From RPQJ01 sp963706535 (GTDB lineage Bacteria > Pseudomonadota > Gammaproteobacteria > Steroidobacterales > Steroidobacteraceae): 64,000 nt of DNA. The stretch is taken from NCBI GenBank assembly GCA_963706535.1, contig CAVPMU010000002.1, forward strand, positions 558,001 to 622,000. The letters run 5' to 3'. Of the stretch, positions 51,783 to 60,544 are shown in pieces. A model generated the notes under the pieces. It saw only the letters and a program-made list of their open reading frames with translations, was not told the DNA's origin and did not search any database. Made by a program: the position numbers and the translations under genes. Numbering within the stretch: the first letter of the stretch is position 1; each line of letters begins with the position of its first letter.

Positions 51783-53078
51783 GTGTCACAGCTCATCGAA
51801 GTGCGCGTGCCGGACATCGGCGACTACAAGGACGTCGAGGTCATCGAAGTCGCGGTCGAGCCGGGCGATCGCGTCGAAGTGGACGCGGCCCTGATCACGC
51901 TCGAGACCGAGAAGGCGACCATGGACGTGCCATCCACGGTGGCCGGGGTCGTGCGGGAAGTGAAGATTGCGCGGGGCGGAAGGGTGTCGCAGGGCGACAC
52001 GATTGCGATCGTGGAAAGCGAAGAGGGCGCTGCCGGGAAGAATGCGGATGGTGAACAGCGGATAGCGGATAGTGAGGAGAAGAGAGCGGTTGGTGGGGAG
52101 AAGACGGCGCCTGCGGCGCCGAAGGGGGCGCCGGTGGCGGCGAGGACCGCGAGTGCGGTGTTCGACGAGCCGGGGTTCTCGAGGTCGCACGCGAGTCCGT
52201 CGGTGCGTCGCTTCGCGCGCGAACTCGGCGTCGACCTCGCGCGGATCAACGGGACCGGGCTCAAGGGCCGCATCACGGAGCAGGACGTCAAGGCGCACGT
52301 CAAGTGCCTGCTCGGCGATCCGGCGGCGGGCGGGGCGTTGCCGCGCGTGCCGGAGGTGGATTTCGCGGCATTCGGGCCGGTCGAGCGCAGGCCGCTGTCG
52401 CGCATCCAGAAGATCGCCGGGCCGCGCCTGCACGCGAGCTGGGTCAACCTGCCGCACGTCACGCAGTTCGACGAAGCCGACATCACCGACATGGAGGCGA
52501 CCCGGGCGCGCATGAAGGACGAGGCCGCGGCGCGCGGCATCAAGCTCACGCCGCTCGCGTTCGTGATGCGCGCCTGCGCCAAGGCGTTGCAGGCGTTCCC
52601 GCATTTCGGTGCCTCGCTGGACGCGGCAGCCGGCGAGCTGGTGATCAAGAAGTACGTGCACCTGGGCTTCGCGGCGGACACTCCGAACGGTCTCGTGGTG
52701 CCCGTGGTGCGCGATGCCGACCGCAAGGACGTCTTCGAGCTCGCGCGCGAACTCGCGGCGCTGAGCGACAAGGCGCGCAACGGCAAGCTCGCCGCGGCCG
52801 AGATGCAGGGTGGCTGCTTCACGATCTCGAGCCTGGGCGGCATCGGCGGCACGGCGTTCACGCCCATCATCAATGCGCCCGAGGTCGCGATCCTCGGTGT
52901 TTCGCGTGCGGCACACCGGCCCGTCTACGAGCACGGCGCCTTCGTCCCGCGCCTGATGCTGCCGTTGTCGCTGTCATACGACCACCGCGTCATCGACGGC
53001 GCCGACGCCGTGCGCTTCACGACCTTCCTGGGCAAGGCGCTGGCCGACGTGCAGGGATTGCTGCAGGCCATCCCGTGA
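51783..53078 (+). CDS. aceF: Pyruvate dehydrogenase E2 (dihydrolipoyl acetyltransferase)
   Basis: A 431-residue core protein of the complex. It has one lipoyl domain (ETEKATMDVPS, Lys near residue 43), a variable linker, an E1/E3-binding domain (SPSVRRFARELGVDL to GRITEQDV), and the acyltransferase domain with the catalytic SYDHRVIDGADAV. Only one lipoyl domain is present, against three in E. coli. The linker contains GEQRIADSEE, encoded by two GCGGATA repeat units (52059-52079). Starts with GTG 51783 and ends in GTGA overlap with lpdA. Confidence 0.95.
   Translation: MSQLIEVRVPDIGDYKDVEVIEVAVEPGDRVEVDAALITLETEKATMDVPSTVAGVVREVKIARGGRVSQGDTIAIVESEEGAAGKNADGEQRIADSEEKRAVGGEKTAPAAPKGAPVAARTASAVFDEPGFSRSHASPSVRRFARELGVDLARINGTGLKGRITEQDVKAHVKCLLGDPAAGGALPRVPEVDFAAFGPVERRPLSRIQKIAGPRLHASWVNLPHVTQFDEADITDMEATRARMKDEAAARGIKLTPLAFVMRACAKALQAFPHFGASLDAAAGELVIKKYVHLGFAADTPNGLVVPVVRDADRKDVFELARELAALSDKARNGKLAAAEMQGGCFTISSLGGIGGTAFTPIINAPEVAILGVSRAAHRPVYEHGAFVPRLMLPLSLSYDHRVIDGADAVRFTTFLGKALADVQGLLQAIP
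52059..52079 (+). repeat. GGATAGC heptad module inside the aceF linker
   Basis: Two GCGGATA units (52059-52072) followed by GTGAGGA, the same order as the intergenic modules. Being only two units long, it avoids the TAG stop that a third unit would add in this frame, and is read as RIADSEE. Confidence 0.7.
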
Positions 53079-54895
53079 ACGCACCCAACGAACCCGGGTC
53101 GACGCTGGTCACGGTGAAGGTCCCCGACCTCGGCGAGGTCGGCGAGGTGACGATCCTCGAGGTGCTGGTCAAGGTCGGCGACCAGGTGGCGCTCGAGGCC
53201 GCACTCGTGACGCTCGAGAGCGACAAGGCGACGATGGACGTGCCCTCGTCGGCGGCCGGCGTCGTGGAGAACATCGTGGCGAGGGCCGGCGACAAGGTGA
53301 GCAAGGGCACGCCGATCGCAGTGCTCCGCACGACGGCAGCGCCGGCAACCGCAACTGCGCCGCGCAACGAGGTCCGGGCCGCGGAGCCCTACGGGGGTGA
53401 ACCCTACCTCGACACCGTGCCGCTGTCGCCGATGGCTGCCCCGGCGGCCCCGGAACCGTCCAGCGGCCACCATGGCCATGATTTCGACCTCGCCGTCGTC
53501 GGCGCCGGACCGGGCGGCTACGCGGCCGCCTTCCGCGCAGCAGACCTCGGCCTGAACGTCGTGCTCGTCGAGCGCTGGCCGACGCTCGGCGGCGTGTGCC
53601 TCAACGTGGGCTGCATTCCCTCGAAGGCGCTGCTGCACGCGGCCAGGGTCATCGAGGAGGCGCACGCGGCGGCCGAGTTCGGCGTGCACTTCGGTGCCCC
53701 ACGCATCGACGTTCCGCGGCTGCGCGACTGGAAGGACGGCATCGTCGGCCGCATGACCCGCTCGCTCGCGACGCTCGCGAAGCAGCGCAAGGTCACGGTC
53801 ATCCAAGGCACCGCGAAATTCACGGGGTCCCACGAGCTTGCGATCGACGAGGGGTCGGGCACCCGCAGGGTGAGCTTCGACCGCTGCATCATCGCCGTCG
53901 GCGCCGAGTCGGTGCGACTGCACGGCCTCCCGGACGATCCGCGCATCATCGATTCGACGGCCGCGCTCGAGCTCGACGTGCCGGAGCGCCTGCTGGTGAT
54001 CGGTGGTGGCATCATCGGGCTCGAGATGGCGACGGTCTACGATGCGCTAGGCACGCAGGTGAGCGTGGTCGAGTTGACCGACGGGCTGATGCCGGGCTGC
54101 GACCGGGACCTCGTCCGGCCGCTGCAGAAGCGCATCGCCGCCCGTTACGAGCGCATCCTGCTCGGCACCCGGGTGGTCGAGGTCACGCCCACGCCCGACG
54201 GGCTGCGGGTGCGGTTCGAGGGAACGCAGGCCGTCGAGCCACAGGTGTATGGCAAGGTGCTGGTCGCGGTGGGCCGTGCGCCGAACGGCGGACGCATCGA
54301 TGCCGCGGCGGCCGGCGTGCAGGTCGGCGAACGGGGGTTCATCCCCGTCGACAAGCAGATGCGCACCAACGTTCCCCACATCTTCGCCATCGGCAACGTC
54401 GTGGGCCAGCCGATGCTGGCGCACAAGGCCACGCACGAGGGCAAGGTGGCGGCCGAGGCGGCCGCGGGACTGAAGAGCTTCTTCGATGCGCGCGTCATCC
54501 CGTCGGTGGCCTACACGGATCCGGAGATCGCGTGGGTGGGGCTGACGGAGACGGAAGCCAGGGCGGGCGGCGTGGCCTTCGAGAAGGCGACGTTCCCGTG
54601 GTCGGCGAGCGGGCGCTCCCAGGCGCTCGGCCGCTCGGAAGGCTTCACCAAGCTGTTGTTCGATCCGCAGAGCCACCGTGTCGTGGGCGGCGGGATCGTC
54701 GGCTCGAATGCCGGCGACCTGGTCGCCGAAGTCGCGCTGGCCGTGGAGATGGGCGCCGACGCGGCCAACGTCGGCCTCACGATCCATCCGCATCCCACGC
54801 TGTCCGAGACCATCGCCATGGCGGCCGAGGCGTTCGAGGGCACGATCACCGACCTGTACGTGCCGAGGAAGGGCGAGAAAGGGGATAGGGGATAG
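53075..54895 (+). CDS. lpdA: Dihydrolipoamide dehydrogenase (E3) with N-terminal lipoyl domain
   Basis: A 606-residue flavoenzyme that reoxidises the lipoyl group with NAD. Residues about 10-85 are an extra lipoyl domain (LESDKATMDVPSS), as in several proteobacterial E3 proteins. After a Pro/Ala linker (about 90-130) come the FAD fold FDLAVVGAGPGGY, the disulfide GGVCLNVGCIPSK, the NAD fold VIGGGIIGLEMA and the HPHPTLSE C-terminal base. Starts with GTG 53075. Its last residues (EKGDRG) and stop TAG are read from the GGGGATA repeat that follows. Confidence 0.95.
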   Translation: MNAPNEPGSTLVTVKVPDLGEVGEVTILEVLVKVGDQVALEAALVTLESDKATMDVPSSAAGVVENIVARAGDKVSKGTPIAVLRTTAAPATATAPRNEVRAAEPYGGEPYLDTVPLSPMAAPAAPEPSSGHHGHDFDLAVVGAGPGGYAAAFRAADLGLNVVLVERWPTLGGVCLNVGCIPSKALLHAARVIEEAHAAAEFGVHFGAPRIDVPRLRDWKDGIVGRMTRSLATLAKQRKVTVIQGTAKFTGSHELAIDEGSGTRRVSFDRCIIAVGAESVRLHGLPDDPRIIDSTAALELDVPERLLVIGGGIIGLEMATVYDALGTQVSVVELTDGLMPGCDRDLVRPLQKRIAARYERILLGTRVVEVTPTPDGLRVRFEGTQAVEPQVYGKVLVAVGRAPNGGRIDAAAAGVQVGERGFIPVDKQMRTNVPHIFAIGNVVGQPMLAHKATHEGKVAAEAAAGLKSFFDARVIPSVAYTDPEIAWVGLTETEARAGGVAFEKATFPWSASGRSQALGRSEGFTKLLFDPQSHRVVGGGIVGSNAGDLVAEVALAVEMGADAANVGLTIHPHPTLSETIAMAAEAFEGTITDLYVPRKGEKGDRG

Positions 54896-54923
54896 GGAAT
54901 AGGGGATAGGGGATAGGGGATAG
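54881..54923. repeat. GGGGATA heptad array at the lpdA/sulfotransferase junction
   Basis: Six GGGGATA or GGGAATA units run from inside the last lpdA codons to TAGTGAGGA. The array holds the lpdA stop (54893-54895), and the trailing module sequence holds the GTG start of the next gene (54923-54925). No inverted partner is seen here. Confidence 0.8.
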
Positions 54924-55756
54924 TGAGGAAGGGCGTCGCGCGTGCACTGAGGTGGTTTGGGCTGCTCGAGCCGGCGCGGCAGCTGGAACTGCGCTGGCGG
55001 ATGGGGCAGCCGCGGGCGCTGCCCGACGCCGTGATCCTCGGTGCGCAGAAATCGGGCACCAGCTCGCTGCACGAATACCTGACGCAGCACCCGGGCGTGA
55101 TCGCACCGCTGCGCAAGGAGGTCCACTACTTCAACGTCAACCTCGCGCGCGGCGAGCATTGGTACCGCGCGCACTTCGGCCGCGTGGACGAACCGGGCCT
55201 CAACCTCGACAGCAGCCCCTACTACCTGTTCCACCCGGCCGTGCCGCGACGCCTGCACGCGCTGTTGCCCGCAGCGAAGCTGATCGTGCTGCTGCGCGAC
55301 CCTGTGCGGCGTGCGTACTCGCATTACTGGCACGAGCGCGACAAGCGCCGCGAGACGCTCGGCTTCGAGGAGGCGGTCGAAGCAGAGGCCGCGCGCGTCG
55401 ACTCAGACCACGCCCGGCTGGCGGCAGGCACGCTCGAGCGCAGCCGGGAGCACATGCACTTCAGCTACCTCGCGCGCGGCCGCTATGCCGAACAACTCGA
55501 ACGCTGGTTCGAGGTCTTCCCGCGCGAGCGCTTCCACATCGTGCGGTTCGAGGACCTCGCGCGGAAGCCGCTCGAGACCCTGAATGAGACGCTCGCGTTC
55601 CTGGGCCTGCCGCCCGCCGCATCGGTGAGCCTCGAGGCGCGCAATACCCGCAGGTATCCCCCGATGGCCGAACCCACCGAGGCGCGCCTGCGCAGCCATT
55701 TCGAGCCGCACAACCGGCGGCTCGAGGCGCTGCTCAACCGGCCGATGGACTGGTGA
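54923..55756 (+). CDS. Sulfotransferase family protein
   Basis: A 277-residue P-loop sulfotransferase that uses PAPS. The 5'-phosphosulfate loop is GAQKSGTSSLHEYL (near residue 39) and the 3'-phosphate site is IVLLRDPVRRAYSHY. Start is GTG 54923, inside the repeat module; the G-rich heptad may act as a ribosome site. Its end overlaps the convergent DoxX gene by 23 bases. Substrate unknown. A later start (for example near MGQPRALPD) cannot be excluded. Confidence 0.82.
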   Translation: MRKGVARALRWFGLLEPARQLELRWRMGQPRALPDAVILGAQKSGTSSLHEYLTQHPGVIAPLRKEVHYFNVNLARGEHWYRAHFGRVDEPGLNLDSSPYYLFHPAVPRRLHALLPAAKLIVLLRDPVRRAYSHYWHERDKRRETLGFEEAVEAEAARVDSDHARLAAGTLERSREHMHFSYLARGRYAEQLERWFEVFPRERFHIVRFEDLARKPLETLNETLAFLGLPPAASVSLEARNTRRYPPMAEPTEARLRSHFEPHNRRLEALLNRPMDW

Positions 55757-56366
55757 AGCGGCGCGCGAGCCAGTAGTCGGCGCTGACGTACCTGCCTCCG
55801 CCTGCGCTGAACAGCGCGAGCAGCATCACGAAGTACGTCGCTGCCCACTCGATGCCGTTGTTCGAGACGACGAACGCGCCCTGCGAGGTCAGCCACTCGT
55901 AATCGCCGTGCTCTTCGAGCAGTGAGCGGGCGCGCTGCAGCCGTTCGCCGGCAGCGGTCGCATCCGCCGCCTCGAGGCCGAGCACGTAGCCGCTCGCAAA
56001 CGGGCTCTGGGGATCGTGCACCGCCTGCCAGCCGTTGTCCCAGTGCACGGTCACCGCCGCGACGACCATGGTGGCCATCAACGGGACGGCGATCATCCGC
56101 GTGGCGAGCCCGAGCAGCAGCAGGACCGCGCCGCCCACTTCCGCGGCGGTGGCGAGGAAGGCCAGCAGCACCGGCGCGGGCAGGCCGAGGCCCCATTCCG
56201 GATTGCCGAGCCATTCCACGGTCGAGTCGAATCCCGCCACCTTGTTCATGCCGGCGACCCAGAAGACGGGCACGAGGTACAGGCGCAGTGCGAGCGGACC
56301 GAGGAAGTCGAGCGTGGCGGGCAGGCGGACGAGCGCGGCGATCGGTCCGCGCAGCGGTGTCTTCAT
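55734..56366 (-). CDS. DoxX family membrane protein
   Basis: A 210-residue inner-membrane protein of four helices (FLGPLALRLYLVPVFWVAGMNKV, PVLLAFLATAAEVGGAVLLLLGLATR). A loop of about 50 residues, after MVVAAVTVHW, is an insertion not seen in short DoxX proteins. It is the last gene of the DUF692-DUF2063-DoxX operon, a set seen in multinuclear iron oxidase clusters. Start at ATG 56364-56366. Confidence 0.83.
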   Translation of the reverse strand: MKTPLRGPIAALVRLPATLDFLGPLALRLYLVPVFWVAGMNKVAGFDSTVEWLGNPEWGLGLPAPVLLAFLATAAEVGGAVLLLLGLATRMIAVPLMATMVVAAVTVHWDNGWQAVHDPQSPFASGYVLGLEAADATAAGERLQRARSLLEEHGDYEWLTSQGAFVVSNNGIEWAATYFVMLLALFSAGGGRYVSADYWLARRFTSPSAG

Positions 56367-56451
56367 CGGATTTTCCCTCGATTGCCGGCGGGGAGTGATC
56401 CCCTGTGCACGAGAGAGACCGGGCGACCCCAGGGGATATTGCGAGCCGGCG

Positions 56452-57207
56452 TCAGGCGACCAGCGTGCCGAGCACGATGTCGGCCGTGCGCAGTTCGCGC
56501 AGGGTCGTCGCGCCGCCGGCCAGCAGCGCCGCACGGTCCACCTGCGGCAACTCCCTGGCCAGCGCATCGAGCTGCGCGCGCCCGGTGCGGCCGGGATGCT
56601 GCCGCAGCAGTTCGACGAGCCGCAGTGTCACGGCATTCGCCTGCATGAAGCGCACCTCGTCCGAGCGGTTGCGGCAGGCGACGTAGAACGACTGGTCGGC
56701 CGGCGGTTCCAACGGCTGGAATTCCGGCGCGAGCCGGTGCACCGGATAGCGATAGGCGAGGGGCCACGCGAGCGGCGAGAGCACGGGAATGCCCGCGAGC
56801 AGGTCGCCGGAAGGAGCGACGCGCGCCTCGTCCGGCACGGCCTCGTCGACCGACAGTGCGAGTTCCACCCATTCGTAGTGCGCGAGTTCGCACAGGAACG
56901 GCGGGTCGCCCGCGGCGGCCGTGCGCTCCTCGCCGAGGTAGGCGAGGAACTCCTGCGACACCTCGAGGAACAATGGCGTGTGGCAGCGGTGATCCCGGTA
57001 GAAATCGCGCACCAGTCCTCGCCAGCGCTCGGGCCCCAGGATGCGCTCCAGCACCGGGAAGACGCCGGCCAGGAGCGACGCGACGTTGTCGAAGAAGAGC
57101 TCCCGGTACACCTGCATGCGGCGATCATCGACGTCGGCCGGCGGCGCGGCCCGCTCCGGGTCGCGGATGTGCGCGGCGAACCGCAGCTGCGCCTCGCGCA
57201 GGTTCAC
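56452..57207 (-). CDS. DUF2063 (HvfC/BufC-like) protein
   Basis: A 251-residue protein. The N-terminal DUF2063 segment (LREAQLRFAAHIRDPE, VYRELFFDNVASLLAGVFPVL) and the C-terminal winged-helix-like PADQSFYVACRNRSDEVRF region are recognisable. It is the partner of DUF692 oxidases, thought to bind precursor peptides. Start GTG 57205-57207 overlaps the DUF692 gene by four bases. Confidence 0.85.
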   Translation of the reverse strand: MNLREAQLRFAAHIRDPERAAPPADVDDRRMQVYRELFFDNVASLLAGVFPVLERILGPERWRGLVRDFYRDHRCHTPLFLEVSQEFLAYLGEERTAAAGDPPFLCELAHYEWVELALSVDEAVPDEARVAPSGDLLAGIPVLSPLAWPLAYRYPVHRLAPEFQPLEPPADQSFYVACRNRSDEVRFMQANAVTLRLVELLRQHPGRTGRAQLDALARELPQVDRAALLAGGATTLRELRTADIVLGTLVA

Positions 57208-58055
57208 GCGGCGCTCCGGGCGTGCCGAGCCTGCAGGGCGCGGATCGTCGCGACTTCGCGCATCAACACGTCGAGGGGCGGGATGTTGAAGTCGCGCTCG
57301 AGGACGGTCGGCTTGACGCCGCAGTGTTCGTAGGCCGCCGCCAGCAGGCCCCAGACCGGGTCGCACACGTCGGAGCCGTGCGTGTCCACGCGCAGGTCCT
57401 CCGCCTCGACGTAGTGCCCGGCGACGTGCATGTAGGCGACGCGCGCGGCCGGCAGCGCCAGCAGGAACTCGCGCGCGTCGTAGCCGTGGTTGATCGCGTT
57501 GACGTAGATGTTGTTGACGTTGAGCAGCAGGTCGCAATCGGCCTCGTCGAGCACGGCATTGATGAAGTCGATCTCCGCGAGCTCGCGGCCGGGCGCGGCG
57601 TAGTACGAGACGTTCTCGATCGCAATGCGCCGGCCGAGCGCATCCTGCACGTCACGGATCCTCCCGGACACGTGGCGCACCGCCTCCGCCGTGAACGGGA
57701 TGGGCATCAGGTCGTAGAGGTGCCCGTCGTCCGAGCAGTAGCTCAGGTGCTCCGAATAGCAGGCCACGCCGTGCTCGTCGAGGAAATGCCGCAGCCGCAG
57801 GAGGAACTCGCGGTCGAGTGGCGCCGGCCCGCCGATCGAGAGCGACAGGCCGTGGTTCGCGAACGGGTACCTGCGCGTGAACTCGCGAAAACGCCGGCCG
57901 TAGGCACCGCCCACGCCGATCCAGTTCTCGGGCGCCACCTCGAGGAAATCGACGTCGAGCGGACGAGCGCCCTCGGGGATCTCCGCCAGCATCGAACGGC
58001 GCAGGCCGAGGCCGACGCCGTGCAGGCTGGAGGCAATCGTGTGGCGTGTCGTCAT
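57204..58055 (-). CDS. DUF692 multinuclear non-heme iron oxidase (HvfB/BufB-like)
   Basis: A 283-residue TIM-barrel enzyme. GVGLGLR, FLEVAPENW, NHGLSLSIGG, YSEHLSY, IENVSYY and HVAGH line up with the metal ligands of the family. Related enzymes modify cysteines of small secreted peptides to bind copper. Here no small peptide gene precedes it: only 58 bases separate it from DUF1841. First gene of a set with DUF2063 and DoxX. Confidence 0.88.
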   Translation of the reverse strand: MTTRHTIASSLHGVGLGLRRSMLAEIPEGARPLDVDFLEVAPENWIGVGGAYGRRFREFTRRYPFANHGLSLSIGGPAPLDREFLLRLRHFLDEHGVACYSEHLSYCSDDGHLYDLMPIPFTAEAVRHVSGRIRDVQDALGRRIAIENVSYYAAPGRELAEIDFINAVLDEADCDLLLNVNNIYVNAINHGYDAREFLLALPAARVAYMHVAGHYVEAEDLRVDTHGSDVCDPVWGLLAAAYEHCGVKPTVLERDFNIPPLDVLMREVATIRALQARHARSAA

Positions 58056-58113
58056 GGGTCGAGGTTACCGGGAGCGCGGGTGTCCGTGCCAGCAGACCGG
58101 GCGGCGAGCGCCC

Positions 58114-58560
58114 TTATTTCCGGTTCGTGAGCAGCTGCCGCAGGGATTCGAGGTAGGCCGACTCGTCCGGCGGCAGGCCGGTGCGCTGGCCGCGCCACAG
58201 CGCCTCGCCGAGGCACTCGATCATGCGGTGCTCTGCCGCGTGGTGGTCGCCGAGCCTGCGGCAGAGCTCCGCGTGCACCGCGGCGATGCCGGCCGGCCGG
58301 TTCGTCCCCACCTGCTCGCGGATCGCGAGGTGCAGTCCCATGTGCAGGAAGGGATTCGATTGCCCGCCCTCGGGCGCGTAGTCCCGTGACAGCGCGCTCG
58401 CCTCGTCCTGCAGCACGGGCTGGTACTCGGGGTGCTCCTCGACCACGGTGGCGATCTGGTCCTCCAGTGGCTCGAGTGGCAAGGCGGCGCGGCGCTTGCG
58501 CCAGGCCTCGGTGTACAGGCGCCGCAGGCCCGAGCGATCCTGGTCGTGGAAGAACGGCAT
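58114..58560 (-). CDS. DUF1841 family protein
   Basis: A 148-residue cytosolic protein, highly recognisable from its N-terminus (RRLYTEAWRKRRAALPLEPLEDQIA) and NPFLHMGLHLAIREQV. The family is conserved in gammaproteobacteria but has no settled function. It follows nth by 5 bases and belongs to the rnf-nth transcript. Confidence 0.85.
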   Translation of the reverse strand: MPFFHDQDRSGLRRLYTEAWRKRRAALPLEPLEDQIATVVEEHPEYQPVLQDEASALSRDYAPEGGQSNPFLHMGLHLAIREQVGTNRPAGIAAVHAELCRRLGDHHAAEHRMIECLGEALWRGQRTGLPPDESAYLESLRQLLTNRK

Positions 58561-58565
58561 GGGCC

Positions 58566-59243
58566 TCAGCCCGCCCGCCGGCGCTTCGCACCCGTCGCCG
58601 CCGGCGCGACCGCCCTGGTCTTCTGCTTGTACTCGCAGAGATCCGCGATCGGGCAGGCCGGGCAGTCGGGGTTGCGGGCCTTGCAGAGGTAACGCCCGTG
58701 CAGGATCAGCCAGTGGTGCGCGTCGTGCAGGAACTCGGCCGGCACGCGCTTCACCAGTCGGTCTTCCACCTCGCGGACGGTCTTGCCCGGCGCGAGCCCG
58801 GTGCGGTTGGCCACGCGGTAGAGGTGCGTGTCCACGGCGATCGTCGGTTGCCCGAAGGCGGTGTTGAGGATGACGTTGGCCGTCTTGCGTCCCACGCCGG
58901 GCAGCGCCTCGAGGTCCTCGCGATTGTCCGGCACGCGTCCGCCGTGCTTCTCGAGCAGCTGCTCGCAGGTGGCGACGATGTTCTTCGCCTTGGCCTGGTA
59001 CAGGCCGATGGATCTCACGTAGGCCGCGAGCCCTTCCACGCCGAGCGCGAGGATCTGCGCCGGCGTGCGGGCGTGCTCGAACAGCCGGCGGGTCGCGAGG
59101 TTGACGCTCTTGTCCGTGGCCTGCGCGGAGAGGATCACCGCCACCAGCAGCTCGAACGGCGTCGAGTACTCGAGCTCGGTCGTGGGATGCGGGTTGAGCG
59201 CACGCAGCCGCTCGAACAGCTCGCGCCGCTGCCGCTCGTTCAC
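58566..59243 (-). CDS. nth: Endonuclease III
   Basis: A 225-residue base-excision repair glycosylase/AP lyase for oxidised pyrimidines. The helix-hairpin-helix with catalytic Lys is LPGVGRKTANVIL (near residue 115), catalytic Asp in VDTHLYRVANR, and the 4Fe-4S cluster CKARNPDCPACPIADLC. Start is GTG 59241-59243, overlapping rnfE by four bases. Immediately after the rnf operon, a common arrangement. Confidence 0.95.
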   Translation of the reverse strand: MNERQRRELFERLRALNPHPTTELEYSTPFELLVAVILSAQATDKSVNLATRRLFEHARTPAQILALGVEGLAAYVRSIGLYQAKAKNIVATCEQLLEKHGGRVPDNREDLEALPGVGRKTANVILNTAFGQPTIAVDTHLYRVANRTGLAPGKTVREVEDRLVKRVPAEFLHDAHHWLILHGRYLCKARNPDCPACPIADLCEYKQKTRAVAPAATGAKRRRAG

Positions 59244-59893
59244 GCGGAGGCCCGCCGCAGGCCGTTGCGCAGCGCGAGCATCAGTCCGAGCATGATGAAC
59301 GCTCCGGGCGGCAGCAGCGCGAGCAGCAGCCCGTGGCTCTCGTCGAACAGCCGCAGTCCGCCGCCGTGCCCGGCTGCGCCGAGCAGCAGCCCGAGGTCGG
59401 CGCCCAGGCTGCCGTGCCCCAGCAACTCGCGACTCGCGCCCAGTGCGAGCAGCACCAGCAGGAACCCGGCGCCCATCGCGAGTCCGTCGAGCAGGCCTCG
59501 CGCGATCGAGTTGCGCGAGGCGAAGGACTCCGCCCGCGCGAGCACCAGGCAGTTGGTGACGATCAGCGGCAGGAAGATGCCGAGCGACTCGTGCAGGCCC
59601 GGCCACCAGGCGGCCATCGAGAGCTCCACGGCCGTCACGGCCCCGGCGATCATGAGCACGAAAACCGCGAGCCGCACTTCGGGCAGCAACCAGCGCCCGG
59701 ACGCCGCCGCGAGGAAGTTGCTGGTCAGGAGCACCGCGATGGTCGCGAGGCCGAGACCGAGTGCGCTGCCGACGGACGTGCTGACCGCGAGCAGCGGGCA
59801 CAGGCCGAGCAACTGCACCAGGCCCGGGTTCTGGTCCACGATGCCGTCACGGAGGATGCGGGCGGCGTCCATGCGTGCATTGTAGGTGTCCAT
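59240..59893 (-). CDS. rnfE: Electron transport complex subunit RnfE
   Basis: A 217-residue membrane subunit with six helices. Conserved NPGLVQLLGLCPLLAVSTS and FLPLIVTNCLVLARAESFA. It pairs with RnfA in the membrane core of the Rnf (Rsx) complex, which couples electron flow between NADH and low-potential carriers to ion movement. Located between rnfG and nth. Confidence 0.94.
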   Translation of the reverse strand: MDTYNARMDAARILRDGIVDQNPGLVQLLGLCPLLAVSTSVGSALGLGLATIAVLLTSNFLAAASGRWLLPEVRLAVFVLMIAGAVTAVELSMAAWWPGLHESLGIFLPLIVTNCLVLARAESFASRNSIARGLLDGLAMGAGFLLVLLALGASRELLGHGSLGADLGLLLGAAGHGGGLRLFDESHGLLLALLPPGAFIMLGLMLALRNGLRRASA

Positions 59894-59902
59894 GCGGCCC
59901 GC

Positions 59903-60544
59903 TCAACGCCCGGGCGCGAGGAGTTCCTCGCGGTGCCGGTCGAAATAGACGAGGGCTCCGTGAACCGCGCGCACGACGGCGCGTGGCGTCACGGTGGCGC
60001 CCGTGAACTGGTCGAATTCCCCGCCATCCTTGCGGACCTTCCAGCCGTCCTCGCCCGGGTCGCCGAGCGAGCGACCCCGGAACGAGTCGATCCATTCCGA
60101 CTTGCGCGGCTCGATCGCATCGCCGAGGCCCGGCGTCTCCTTGTGGCCCAGCACCCGAACCCCGAGCAGGCGGCCCTGCGGGTCGATCGCCACCACGAGA
60201 CGGATGGCGCCCGAGTAGCCGTCCGGTGCCACCGGGAAGAGCAGTGCGGCCACGGGTGTGGCGCCGAGGCGGGCGCGATGCACCGGCAGCATCGCGTCGG
60301 TGCCGAGGAGTTCCGCATCCCTCACGTGGACGACGTCGGCCAGCAGATCGTTGTCGTACTGCGCTGTTCCGAGGACCTCGGCGAGTCGCGCGACGCGACG
60401 CTCGCGGTCGCTCGCCTCGATCCGCGGCCGGGCCAGGTCGTGCACCACGGCCACCCCGCCGACCGCGAGCCCGCCTGCCACGGCCAGGATCACGGCCGCG
60501 CGCAGGGGCCGTAGTCGCGTCCGTTCAGCGCCCGGTGTGTCCAT
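59903..60544 (-). CDS. rnfG: Electron transport complex subunit RnfG
   Basis: A 213-residue subunit with one N-terminal membrane helix and a periplasmic FMN-binding domain. The covalent FMN site is FDQFTGATVTPRAVV (Thr near residue 180). GHKETPGLGDAI is also conserved. It overlaps rnfD by 20 bases. Confidence 0.93.
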   Translation of the reverse strand: MDTPGAERTRLRPLRAAVILAVAGGLAVGGVAVVHDLARPRIEASDRERRVARLAEVLGTAQYDNDLLADVVHVRDAELLGTDAMLPVHRARLGATPVAALLFPVAPDGYSGAIRLVVAIDPQGRLLGVRVLGHKETPGLGDAIEPRKSEWIDSFRGRSLGDPGEDGWKVRKDGGEFDQFTGATVTPRAVVRAVHGALVYFDRHREELLAPGR

